Shown here: positions 1-11,837 of the stretch, one piece after another | How positions within the stretch are numbered: the first letter of the stretch is position 1 | Layout of the letters: the number at the start of each line of letters is the position of its first letter | Source: Mesostigma viride | Lineage: Eukaryota; Streptophyta; Mesostigmatophyceae; Mesostigmatales; Mesostigmataceae | Length of the DNA stretch: 64,000 nt | Assembly (NCBI GenBank): GCA_009746045.1 | Contig: RPFO01000086.1 | Span: forward strand, 1-64,000 | Direction: 5' to 3' | Notes under the pieces: model-generated | What the model was told of the DNA's origin: nothing | What the model saw: the letters and a program-made list of their open reading frames with translations, nothing else | Database searches by the model: none | Made by a program: the position numbers and the translations under genes

Positions 1-145
1 TAGACTTCATTCCGATCTCGGGACTCCATCTTTTTCAGGGAAAAAACGAACAAAAAAATTCATAAACATTAATTTATTATTTTTATATAACAAGTTACTA
101 TTCCTCGGAATAGTTTTTTTTTTATCCATTCCACAAACGCGTTTG

Positions 146-340
146 TCAAAAAGACCTTCCATGCTTTCTCAAGAACTTGTCCCCCTGATGTTTTTTTGAG
201 TATTCAAACTCGTCATCCGAAGAAACCAACTCCGGCACATCCTCCGAGAGGGTCTCTAAATTGTCATCGGCTTTCCTTTTGCGCTTGTGGTTTCCGAAGG
301 CATTTTTTGGTTCTTCTTCTGACATTTGTTCTGCAACCAT
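146..340 (-). CDS. Short hypothetical protein or terminal exon with a nuclear-localisation-like stretch
   Basis: A 64-codon minus-strand reading frame with ATGs at 340 and 325. The product is highly charged. An acidic run (SEEE) is followed by a basic cluster KRKRK near residue 20, which resembles a monopartite nuclear localisation signal. Acidic stretches (SEDVPE, SSDDEFE) follow, then a basic tail ending KHGRSF before the stop. Composition is unlike the surrounding repeats, which argues for real coding, perhaps the last exon of a nuclear or nucleolar protein. I recognise no domain. A tandem ~105-bp repeat lies upstream on this strand. It could be a chance ORF. Confidence 0.3.
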   Translation of the reverse strand: MVAEQMSEEEPKNAFGNHKRKRKADDNLETLSEDVPELVSSDDEFEYSKKHQGDKFLRKHGRSF

Positions 341-450
341 GGAGTCATTTCGAGGGGGTGTGGTTTAACGGGTGCAGATTTAAAGTAATGTTTGTTTATG
401 TGAACGATGGTAAAACTTCATTAGATATTTTAAACGAACGAGAAGCAACA

Positions 451-868
451 GAAACGACGGCGGGCGTAACTATCATGGGAAACTTTGATATCACAAGATC
501 ACAATGGACACGAACGCGCTGCAACTTTCACGACATATTCTTCGACATCGAAAATAAAAAAGAAACGACGGCGGCGTAACTATCATGAAACATTGATCTT
601 ACAAGACAGAAGCTGACGGGGATGCAACTTTCACGACAAACACTTCGACATCGAAGATGCAAAAGAAACGACGGCGGGCGTAACTATCATGGAAAGATTG
701 AGCTTACAAGATGACAAGTTAACTGACGGGGGTGCATCTTTCACGAGATATATTTCGACATCGAAAAGGCAAAAAAACGACGGCGGGCGTAACTAGCACA
801 ACCAATGTTGGTCATGTGCTCTTCCAGTAAGACAAGAAACGACGGCGGGCGTAACTATCACCGGTCCA
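451..868. repeat. Degenerate tandem repeat, ~103-111 bp unit, about four to five copies
   Basis: The 5' part of each unit, GAAACGACGGCGGGCGTAAC, recurs at 451, 562, 665, 774 and 836. The interior (TTACAAGA..., GCAACTTTCACGA, TTCGACATCGAA) is conserved but diverged in units 1-3. Unit 4 is shortened to about 62 bp and unit 5 is only a stub. Unit lengths are 111, 103, 109 and 62. The array ends just before the purine microsatellite. Confidence 0.85.
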
Positions 869-904
869 GGAAGAGTGACGTTGGCAGAATTATGGTGTTT
901 GTAA

Positions 905-3588
<2,684 letters not shown>

Positions 3589-3631
3589 TTTAGCCACATC
3601 GTGTTTTGTTCTTGGATTGATGACGCACCGC

Positions 3632-4435
3632 ACGCAACGCTCGTGACCTGCACCCGCAGGCGAAAAAGAACGAACCACAATGATAGCATGGTTGTGAGTG
3701 ACAATTGACGACATCACGCTACAAGGAGCATGACGCAAAAGGGATTAAAAATCGGCATGAAAAACCTGGTGAAAAATAAGAGGGAGAGGGGGGGAGAGGG
3801 AGAGGGAGAGAGAGTCGTCGTTCAGGAAGCCGGCATGACGCAAAATGGGATGAATACTCAACATGACAGGTGAAAAAACATGAGAAAAACAACGTACATA
3901 AAATCCCGCAACTCACTCTTGTTGTTGCTGATGCTGCTGTCGTTGTTCTTGTTGTCAGGCCCGTTGTTCTTGATTTCCAAAGAAGAAAGCCGTGAAGCTG
4001 CTCGTACGCAACGCTCGTGACCTGCACCCGCAGGCGAAAAAGAACGAACCACAATGATAGTATTGTTGTGAGTGACAATTGACGACATCACGCTACAAAG
4101 AGCATGACGCAAAAGGGATTTAAAATCGGCATGAAAAACCTGGTGAAAAATAAGAGGGAGAGGGGGGGAGAGGGAGAGGGAGAGAGAGTCGTCGTTCAGG
4201 AAGCCGTCATGACGCAAAATGGGATGAATACTCAACATGCCAGGTGAAAAAAAATTAGGAAAACCACGTACGTAAAATCCCGCAACTCACTCTTGTTGTT
4301 GCTGATGCTGCTGTCGTTGTTGTTGTTGTCAGGCCCGTTGTTCTTGATTTCCAAAGAAGAAAGCCGTGAAGCTGCTCGTACGCATTATGGGGGCTGCACC
4401 CGCAGGCGAAAAAGAACGTGGACCACAGTCGGTCA
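3632..4435. repeat. 374-bp direct tandem duplication with embedded purine tract
   Basis: The stretch starting ACGCAACGCTCGTGACCTGC at 3632 recurs at 4006 and, shortened, at 4380, giving an exact period of 374 bp. Each full unit contains a 35-bp GA/GGGA run (about 3779-3813 and 4153-4187), a conserved GCATGACGCAAAA motif occurring twice per unit, and a GTTGTTGCTGATGCTGCTG trinucleotide-like run. The third copy diverges after about 55 bp. The two units differ by a few substitutions. No convincing coding frame. Confidence 0.9.
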
Positions 4436-4522
4436 CTGGACGTGCGGTGGCGGGCGTGGTGGGCGCATCCGGCGGTGCGCGCCTGCAAAACACCGCATCA
4501 ATTACCTGGGCGGGCAGGGTGC

Positions 4523-5271
4523 GCACCTTCCAAAGTCCCTGGTGTGTGTCAGTGCAGCGTCGACATGGCATGCGTGGAGGATATTTGCGTACGTACGACG
4601 AATCATGTGAAACGACTGGTCCAACCTGAAAAATTTTAAATTTTTTCCGTGTCCAGTAACGGTCCTAGGTTGCACCCGCGGGCCGTTCCGACAGCTGTAC
4701 AGAAAAGATCACAAAGATACGCCGCGCAACGACGCCTGTGCCCGGCAAATCATTTGTGAGCCCGGAACTGAACAGTCACTGCAAATGTCGAGTATTTATT
4801 GCTCCACCCCACAAAAAAGCGTTCCGGACCTGTTCGAAGCGAAGAGCACTGACAGGGATCGGACCCGAGCCAGATTTGTGTGCGGACCATGATGGCTGGC
4901 CTCCCTCACTCCGCAACCTCACTCTGGACGCAGGTTCGAATCCTGTCAGTGCTATTCGCTTCGAACAGTTCCGGAACGCTTTTTTTGGGGGGTGGAGCAA
5001 TAGATTTTCGACGTTTGTAGTGACTGTTCAGTTCCCGACTCACATTTGCCGGGCACTGGCGTCATTCCGCGGCGTATCTTTCTGATCTATTCTGTACAGC
5101 TGCCGGAACGGCCCGCGGGTGCAACCTAGGACCGTTACTGGACACGGCAAAAATTCAAAATTTTTCAGGTTGGACCAGTCGTTTCACATGATTCGTCGTA
5201 CGTACGCAAATATCCTCCACGCATGCCATGTCGACGCTGCACTGACACACACCAGGGACTTTGGAAGGTGC
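4523..5271. mobile_element. Foldback/MITE-like element with ~335-bp inverted arms
   Basis: The outer ends are GCACCTTCCAAAGTCC (4523) and its reverse complement ending at 5271. The arms match almost base for base inward to about 4858/4937, with a small number of mismatches and short indels. Only about 80 bp of central sequence is unpaired. No transposase is encoded. I see no clear target-site duplication. The centre carries tRNA-like sequence (separate entry). The nearly intact arms suggest recent formation. Degenerate relatives follow to the right. Confidence 0.8.
4845..4953 (-). other. tRNA-like core of the inverted-repeat element (pol III B-box-like)
   Basis: AGCACTG at 4845 and CAGTGCT ending at 4953 would pair as a 7-bp acceptor-like stem. 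The right side reads GGTTCGAATCC, a perfect T-arm/B-box sequence, on the plus strand. The left arm gives GGGTCCGATCCC on the minus strand, where it is preceded by GCGGAGTGAGG (D-arm/A-box-like) and a 5-bp stem GGCCA/TGGTC closing a 7-base loop that contains CAT. The span of 109 nt is too long, and base 33 of the loop is C and not T, so this is not a normal tRNA gene. It is more likely tRNA-derived sequence within the mobile element. Confidence 0.3.
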
Positions 5272-6320
5272 CGTAAGAATTGTCTTGCGAAATGAAAGCT
5301 TAGCCGTATGCACTGTTCTGAAAAAATCTGATTTGTAAAAATGGAGAAAAAAAAAAAAAAGGGAAAAAAAACTACAAAAAAAGAACCCTGAAAACTGACA
5401 TGCCGCAAAAAGGATCCGACACGGCGACTGCCGGTCTCATCCAGGTATTGGAGTAGGGTGTCCCCACCGGGGGTGTAGATCCCCCTGCTACATATTCGCT
5501 CGAACAGTTCTGGATGTACCATCCTACATGCTATTGTACAATATATAGTGGTAACGGAGAAAAAAAAATGAAGAGACGACAAAAATGCCTTTGCACCAAT
5601 AGGAGTCGACACTGCGTGTTCAGACTCCAAGTACTCGGGCACCCACACCTGCCGGGGGAGTACATTGTAATGCTATTCACTAGAACAGTTCCGGATGTAG
5701 CGTTAGTGATGATGTTGTACAATATATTCCAATCACGTTTGTCAGAGTGTGCGTTTTTCCGACATGTAGGGCAGGTTGTACAACATTCTGTGCGCCAACC
5801 ATGTGTACTACATGTATCGATTAGTATCACTACATGTATATTCCATCATGATCGCAGGATTAGTAACTACTGGGCTACATGTTAGTGTACCCTTACTAGG
5901 CTACTATGTAGAACCTTCAGAACCTGATTCTACCTTCCAAAATTCTAATTATGCGCCATGGATCAGTTCTGAAATGTAGAACGAGCCTACGTGGAGGGCA
6001 TGACATCAGTCCAGCTGGCACCGCCGCGCACCATGACCGAGGGAACACGCCGTCACGTGCATGTAATGCAATGTTTGGAGACGACGGGCATGCATGCATG
6101 GTTAATTTTTGGCGGCGAATATTTTCCGCGCCAAAAAAATTCCGCGGTACCCTCCGTACCGTGAAAAGTGGGTGCACGGTGCGCGCACCCCTTGCGGAAG
6201 TGGCCATGGCGACTGCTTTTAGACGAAACGTGACAAATCTGGCTCGCGGAAAGCAGAAAAAATGCTCGATTCTTGGAGAAAATTAGTTACTGATTCTAAT
6301 TTATGGTGGATAGTTGCGAT
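5272..6320. other. Non-coding stretch with decayed copies of the inverted-repeat element core
   Basis: GCTATTCGCTTCGAACAGTT, found in the 4523-5271 element (about 4951), is echoed by ATATTCGCTCGAACAGTTCTGG near 5490 and GCTATTCACTAGAACAGTTCCGG near 5671, each followed by GGATGTA and then a TTGTACAATATAT motif. The copies are about 180 bp apart, so this looks like an eroded array of related elements. From about 5750 to 6320 I see no gene I can support; the short open frames there have no family resemblance. Confidence 0.5.
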
Positions 6321-6719
6321 CTATAATGTCGCGGGCTCTTTTTCTTTACCATCGGCAGGGGGGTCCGGCCTGAATTTCTGTCGGGATGAATAAAGTATAA
6401 TTGATGCCTGCAGGTGTGATTGTCGATTGTTGCCAGTTTTGATGGTCCTAATGGAAGCTAGTTTAATGATGTTTCTAAAGCCGTAAAAATTCCCGCTGCT
6501 ATCTTTACCTTTCCCGTCATTTTGCGGTAAGATAACATTAGGCCTGCGCCATGCGCGCCCGACCTCTCCATGAAAGGGTGGCCTTTCTTGTGCGCCTGGG
6601 CACGAATAAATGCCCGTTATGGTACGTTCTTGTATTAAACGTCCTAAGATAGCGCTTTCCTGCTTTCTTACCTCGTTGAGCGTAAGCTTTTTGCCTTCTT
6701 TCCGGCCAGATGCAGCCAT
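6321..6719 (-). CDS. Hypothetical small protein, possibly spliced
   Basis: An ATG at 6719 opens a 132-codon frame ending in TAG at 6321. The N-terminus MAASGRKEGKKLTLNE reads like a genuine start. Codon 16 is followed directly by a strong donor, GAG|GTAAGA (intron from 6671). A matching three-exon model uses exons 6672-6719, 6509-6595 (acceptor CCCAG, donor AAG|GTAAAG) and 6321-6407 (acceptor CTGCAG). All junctions are phase 0, giving 73 residues with the same stop. The middle exon then uses a different frame from the unspliced ORF. The product is basic, with a K/E-rich tail. I recognise no domain. Either model could be wrong; the donor-acceptor coincidence is the main support. Confidence 0.35.
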   Translation of the reverse strand: MAASGRKEGKKLTLNEVRKQESAILGRLIQERTITGIYSCPGAQERPPFHGEVGRAWRRPNVILPQNDGKGKDSSGNFYGFRNIIKLASIRTIKTGNNRQSHLQASIILYSSRQKFRPDPPADGKEKEPATL

Positions 6720-7391
6720 GAAGTTGCGGGTCCTGGCGCTGCATCGCTGGATTCCTGGATGTTTTTAAGCAAGTTCGTCTGTGACGTGGCTGGCTTGCTG
6801 CAGCGCGTGGCCCACAACCTGTCGGGAAGGTGTAATGCTTTTATTTCCATGCTTCTCTGAAATTTCTTTTGCTTTATAGACAGTTGTGTTCGAGGAAATT
6901 CACGCGGTCTTCCTAAGCAGCGGCATCATTTTCCCCAGACACTGACGAGCTGGCACCTGTCTCCTAAAGAGAGCGGCTCGTGCTTGTTAGAAAGGAGGCA
7001 GTGTGCATTTTGCGGGACACAATGCTTTGGTGGCACATGCGTCAGGTAGGCTGTTCCAATGGTCTCTTCACCTTTCCCACTGAGTAAATGTTAGCATTTG
7101 TCATGCTAACCAGAGCAGCTAGCCACAGGTTGGCTGGATAAAAAGTCAGCTTATTTTCTCTTTATATACTGCGTGTGTGGTCCTCCACGTGTCCGGCTTG
7201 TTGGGCATTTTGGAAGAGGGTTTATAATGTGTTGTTGGGTGGAACAACTTGGTTGTTGGCACAAAATCACACATTATTAGCCTGAGATAGGCATGACATA
7301 TGCTGCTCAGGCGTGTCGTCCTACCAGCCTTGTTGTTAAGGGTAGACTCACAAGGCTGGCTGTGCCGATGGAGGGGTGGGGCGTGCTAGCC
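6720..7391. other. Non-coding interval, possible 5' region of the 6321-6719 gene
   Basis: Ordinary-complexity sequence with no ORF of note on either strand. It lies upstream of the minus-strand candidate gene. It contains an AT-rich TTTATATACTG motif near 7163 and several short direct words (TGTTGTTGGGTGGAAC), but no promoter can be assigned with confidence. Confidence 0.3.
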
Positions 7392-7861
7392 CCCCCCCAC
7401 ACCCACGCATGCATGCTGGCCCACCCCCACACCCACGCATGCATGCTAGCCCCGGCCCCGGCCCCCCAACACCCACGCATGCATGCCAGCCCCCCCACAC
7501 ACCCACGCATGCATGACAGCCCCCCCCCACACCCACGCATGCATGCTAGCCCCACACACACACCCACGCATGCATGCCAGCCCCCATACACACCCACGCA
7601 TGCATGCCAGCCCCCCCCCACACTTACGCATGCATGACAGCCCCCCCCCACACCCACGCATGCATGCTAGCCCCCCCACACACCCACGCATGCAGGCTAG
7701 CCCAACCCCACACCCACGCATGCATGACAGCCCCCCCCCACACCCACGCATGCATGCTAGCCCCCCCACACACCCACGCATGCAGGCTAGCCCAACCCCA
7801 CACCCACGCATGCATGCCAGCCCACCCCCACACCCACGCGTGCATGCCAGCCCACCCCTAG
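7392..7861. repeat. ~30-bp minisatellite, about 15 units
   Basis: The unit is roughly C(5-9)ACACCCACGCATGCATGC(C/T)AG, 29-31 bp. ACCCACGCATGCATG recurs about 15 times. Many units carry the palindrome TGCATGCA; two carry GCATGCAGG and one CGCGTGCATG. A two-unit block (about 7650-7710) is repeated at about 7740-7800, so some spread was by pairs. Because the unit is near a multiple of three, all frames stay open (Pro/His/Met-rich or Gly/Cys/Met-rich). I do not call these genes. Confidence 0.9.
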
Positions 7862-8129
7862 CTTGAGCGTGCTTGTAAAGTTTTTGCATGGTTTATTAAA
7901 AATGAGTGGAATATGTATTTATTGCATTAAATGTTAATTTTATCATGAATGAAAATGGTCAACATTGCCGAAGTGCCCCTAAATTGCTCAATATTGTGTG
8001 CTCAAGAATTCAATGAGGATTGTCATCATGGAAACCCGCACAAATTCACGATTCCGGGCATGCATGTGAAAGTATCAAGAACAATTTTCAATTAAGAATG
8101 GTATCTCATTGTTCCATGAATCAATATGA
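7862..8129. other. AT-rich spacer, nothing recognised
   Basis: A unique-looking spacer between the minisatellite and the satellite. No ORF, RNA gene or repeat is visible. Confidence 0.4.
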
Positions 8130-9371
8130 CTCCATGTACGTAGACAAGCCATGATGACCCCATGGGAGCCTAAATCCTCATCATTAAATACATAAATGCC
8201 ACCCATACATGTACGTAGACGGGCCATGATGACACCAATACATGGAGCCTGAATCCTCATCATTAATTACATAAATGCCAACCATGTACATACACGGGCA
8301 ATGATGACACCATGGGAGCCTGAATCCTCATCATTAATTACATAAATGCCAACCATGTACGTAGACAAGCCATGATGACACCATGGGAGCCTCAATCCTC
8401 CTCATTAATTACATAAATGCCAACCATGTACGTAGACAAGCCATGATGACACCATGGGAGCCTGAATCCTCATCATTAATTACATAAATGCCATCCATGT
8501 ACGTACACAGGCGATGATGACACCATGGGAGCCTAAATCCTCCTCATGAATTACATAAATGCCAACCATGTACGTAGGCCAGCCATGGAGACGCCATGGG
8601 AGCCTGAATCCTCCTCATTATAATTACATAAATGCCAACCATGTACGTAGACAAGCCATGATGACACCATGGGAGCCTGAATCCTCATCATTAATTACAT
8701 AAATGCCAACCATGTACGTACACGGGCCATGATGACACCATGGGAGCCTGAATCCTCATCATTGATTACATAAATGCCATCCATGTACGTAGACGGGCCA
8801 TGATGACACCATGGGAGCCTGAATCCTCACCATTAATTACATAAATGCCATCCATGTACGTAGACGGGCCATGATGACACCATGGGAGCCTGAATCCTCA
8901 TCATTATATACAAAAATGCCATCCATGTACGTACACGGGCAATGATGACACCATGGGAGCCTGAATCCTCATCATTAATTACATAAATGCCATTCATGTA
9001 CGTAGGCCAGCCATGATGACCCCATGGGAGCCTGAATCCTCATCATTTTTTTTTCTTTGACATCCATGTACGTACACGGGCCATGATGACACCATGGGAG
9101 CCTGAATCCTCATCATTTTTTTTTTTGAGACATCCATGTACGTAGGCCAGCCATGATGACACCATGGGAGCCTGAATCCTCATCATTTTTTTTTCTTTGA
9201 CATCCATGTACGTAGACGGGCCATGATGACACCATGGGAGCCTGAATCCTCATCATTAATTACATACATGCCATCCATGTACGTACACAGGCCATGATGA
9301 CACCATGGGAGCCTGAATCCTCATGATTTACTATTCCTTGACATCCATGTACGTAGGCCAGCCATGGAGAC
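8130..9371 (+). repeat. 70/71-bp satellite block 1 (plus orientation)
   Basis: About 17 units of CATGATGACACCATGGGAGC... CTGAATCCTCATCATTAATT... CCATCCATGTACGTAGACGG. Two hypervariable cassettes change between units. One is the middle segment (AATTACATAAATGCC, TTACTATTCCTTGAC, T-run + CTTTGAC, TATACAAAAATGCC). The other is the segment after TGTACGTA (GACGGGC, GACAAGC, GGCCAGC, CACGGGC). It is interrupted after GAGAC (9367-9371) by element E1, and the array resumes at 36564 with the same GAGAC. Confidence 0.95.
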
Positions 9372-9917
9372 TGTTTAAAATTGAATGTCATTTATTGATG
9401 AATTTATTACGAGAGACATGGCATGAGAGACGATGCTTTAGGTATGGCCCGCATCGTATTTTTATAGGCAGAAAAGAGGTACTGCCAGATGGCAAACAAC
9501 CAAAGAACCATCGCCAGATTCTAGAATATTGTTTGTATGATTGCCAAATGTCAAACTGTCAAGACAACCGTTTGTATGATTGCCAGATGTCATCTGTAAA
9601 ATCAACCCTGATATAATGCATGGAATCTCATCCAGTAAAGTGACACCTGTCCATGGAATAAAGAATCACTGTCCATGTAACGTAGTGACATAGCTGCTGG
9701 CATACTAGTTGAGAACCGTGCACTATAACAAAAAACACACACAACATAGATTAATATCTTGCTAAGTACTGATTCAAAAAAGTCAGTAAAAATATCAGCA
9801 CGTAGCTAATAAAACACACTCCAAGAAATCACAAACAACACACAAAAGATCCACCTGCCCAGAATAGAAATAATTCAGGCATGTGGCCACTGGGAATGAT
9901 TAATTAATTCCCAAACA
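9372..9917 (-). repeat. E1 3' LTR (546 bp)
   Basis: On the plus strand it runs TGTTTAAAATTG to TTCCCAAACA, with TGTTT/AAACA inverted ends. It matches 36018-36563 almost perfectly (one G/A difference seen near 9897). Left flank is GAGAC. A palindromic TTAATTAATTAA-like run lies near the inner end. Confidence 0.93.
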
Positions 9918-9927
9918 CCCCCCTTGG
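9918..9927 (-). promoter_or_regulatory. E1 polypurine tract
   Basis: On the minus strand CCAAGGGGGG abuts the LTR start TGTTTGGG. This is the expected place for the plus-strand primer of reverse transcription, and it confirms that the element reads leftward. Confidence 0.8.
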
Positions 9928-10379
9928 CAACTGCCTAAAGAGGGAAACACTCTAGTAGTGCTAGTACTATGTCCCAGTTTATATTCACCTATCAAACTAG
10001 TAACCATTTCCTAGCGGTCATTGCACTCAGGGCTAAGGACCTTTACAACTAGGACTAGGGCAGGTGATTGCTACGGGCCACCCCCCTCAAACACATGCCC
10101 CGTAGTGAGCGGGCAATAGGCTTTAAGGCAGAAGCATACCGGTACAAGGTGGTTTTTGGCTGACCACGAACCAAAAAGACTAGTCACGACGGGACTAGTG
10201 CACTACGTAGACGACCTACGCCGAGGTGGCCACGACGGGGCCACAATATGTAGCGGGTCACGACGGGACAACGCTAAAAAGTGTGCTTTTGGACATAGGG
10301 CTGAGCAACAAAACCCGAAGAGATGCTTTTTGACGGTTCAGCAATAACCGACGAAAAGATGGAAAACCGGCTGAAAAAT
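9928..10379 (-). other. E1 3' non-coding region
   Basis: No coding frame between the gag stop and the polypurine tract. It holds the hairpin array (10151-10275). Near 10070-10120 there is a further potential long-range stem CTACGGG/CCCGTAG with a loop of about 24 nt. Confidence 0.6.
10151..10275 (-). ncRNA. Array of stem-loops with an invariant loop in E1 RNA
   Basis: Plus-strand reading. Stem TTTTTGG/CCAAAAA (10153-10177), then four hairpins. CTAGTC/GACTAG (10180-10198) has loop ACGACGG. CGTAG/CTACG (10206-10220) has loop ACGAC. GTGGCC/GGCCAC (10226-10244) has loop ACGACGG. AGCG+GTC/GAC+CGCT (10252-10275) has loop ACGACGG. The stems differ fully while the loop stays constant, which is what selection on RNA structure produces. 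In the element's sense (minus) RNA the loop reads CCGTCGT. A packaging, dimerisation or protein-binding role is inference. Confidence 0.55.
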
Positions 10380-10644
10380 TTAAAATGCAAATGTGGACGG
10401 CATTTCCGGTGCCTCCATTGTCGAGGTGCCCATGAGAGGATTGGTTTCCGTAAAATGCACGGCGCCGCCGTTGGGCAGGGGGCGACGCTCCGGATACTTG
10501 GTCCAGCAGCGCTCGGCACGGTGGCCAGGGCGCTTGCAATGGCTGCACACCGGGCGAGTTGCAAATGCTTGGCCCGGTGGGAGCTCGCCTTCGTCGCGAG
10601 AAGTCGCAGCCGAGCCGGCGGGCGCAGTCGAACCGGCTGGGCGG
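10380..10644 (-). CDS. gag: E1 gag, 3' segment with zinc knuckle
   Basis: This is the continuation of the gag that begins at 35632. It carries CSHCKRPGHRAERC, a CX2CX4HX4C retroviral-type zinc knuckle for binding element RNA, and ends at TAA (10380-10382). It is cut off upstream by E3 at 10644. Counting 35632-35067, 20129-20113 and 10639-10380, with each target duplication taken once, gives 843 nt, exactly 281 codons. The gene was therefore intact when hit. Confidence 0.85.
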
Positions 10645-11423
10645 TGTAACGACTAAAAATGATCATCAACATCATCCACAGTCCAATATGAAAGATCTTT
10701 TACCTGGGTTGCTTTCCTGAGTCGCAGAACTTCAAGTATCCGAGCAACGTTGAGATGGAAATTCCACAGCACGTGATTTAGGGAATCACAACCCCTTGTA
10801 GACACAAAGACAAGCTCGTGTATAGACGGCCTCTGTGGAACTGAAGGTCGTCTATAGCCAAGGGGCTCTTATGGATTGGACAACAAAGCCAAGCTTTATT
10901 ATACCATGGTGAATCAAAACCAACGTAGCAACAATGGCGACCCCACGTCCTTGATATCGACGTGCTTGTCGAGCTTGCTCCAACCTTAGCCTGAAGAGAA
11001 CCAATCAGAACCATGGAATCCTATACAAGATCTTCGTATCCATCCTAGTCACACAAAACAGAACAACACCACACACAGCCTGGCAGAATCTTTCCATGAG
11101 ATCCAAATCTGTCGTGAGCACTGAAGTCCCAAAGGAGCATTTAAGACTCAATAGTACCAACTAACAAACTACAACCCCACGTGGATCAGGCCACGACCAA
11201 TGAGGGCTCCTATCAGTAGTATCAGCCAACAAACTACAACCCTACGTGGATCAGGCCACGACCAATGAGGGTTCCTATCAGTTGGCTGACAAAGTATCAG
11301 CTCCAAGTACCGTCGTCTTAGAAACCTCATAACTTTCTCAATACTGATCCAAAAGTCCTCGAATAAAAGCCAAACATTCACAAAACAAAGGATGTAACAA
11401 CAAAGTCATTTTTGCTTGTTACA
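10645..11423 (-). repeat. E3 3' LTR (779 bp)
   Basis: TG...CA ends. Matches 19333-20112 (A versus G in CCTATACAAG/CCTATGCAAG, and one C indel). It contains a near-exact internal duplication of ACAAACTACAACCC(C/T)ACGTGG (about 11164 and 11228, 64 bp apart). Confidence 0.93.
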
Positions 11424-11438
11424 TATCTCCCCCTCAAA
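11424..11438 (-). promoter_or_regulatory. E3 polypurine tract
   Basis: Minus strand TTGAGGGGGAGATA directly before TGTAACAAG of the 3' LTR. Confidence 0.8.
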
Positions 11439-11837
11439 ACTGGACCTCCCAGGTCCAATAGCCAACTCTTGAAGGCAGAGGAACATTGAACAGAAATCCA
11501 CCATCTCTTGGGAAAAGCAGATGGGTTTTTACATCCCTGAAAACAGGGCCTCCTATCTCATAACATCTAGTCACAGGTCTCTACAGCAAACAAGTCACTA
11601 CCTTATCTACTATAAAGCCAGATAAACACTTCTCATAATACAAGGTCTTCCATTCAGCATCCTGGAACCTGGAACTCTGGACTGGAACATCAGAACTGGA
11701 CTGGAGCCCCCCCCCATCATCCATCCTGGAATCCCCCCCTCACACCACAATCCAAAGCACCTTCCATACTCTTCCCCCATCCTTCCCCATCCTCTTCCTG
11801 CACAGCTCTGTTCTTCACAGGCTATACCAATCCCCAT
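11439..11837 (-). other. E3 3' non-coding region
   Basis: Lies between the extra ORF and the polypurine tract. Several C-runs and repeated CATCCTGGAA words (about 11658, 11721), no convincing frame. Confidence 0.5.

Noticed and set aside
4523-5271. Functional tRNA gene inside the inverted repeat
   Set aside because: The cloverleaf needs 109 nt, lacks T33 and has competing T-arms on both strands; better seen as tRNA-derived.
7392-7861. CRISPR-like repeat array
   Set aside because: Units are directly adjacent without unique spacers, in a eukaryotic context; it is a minisatellite.
7293-7889. Pro/His/Met-rich and Gly/Cys/Met-rich frames in the minisatellite
   Set aside because: The unit is close to 30 bp, so every frame stays open; there is no start context or non-repeat coding flank.
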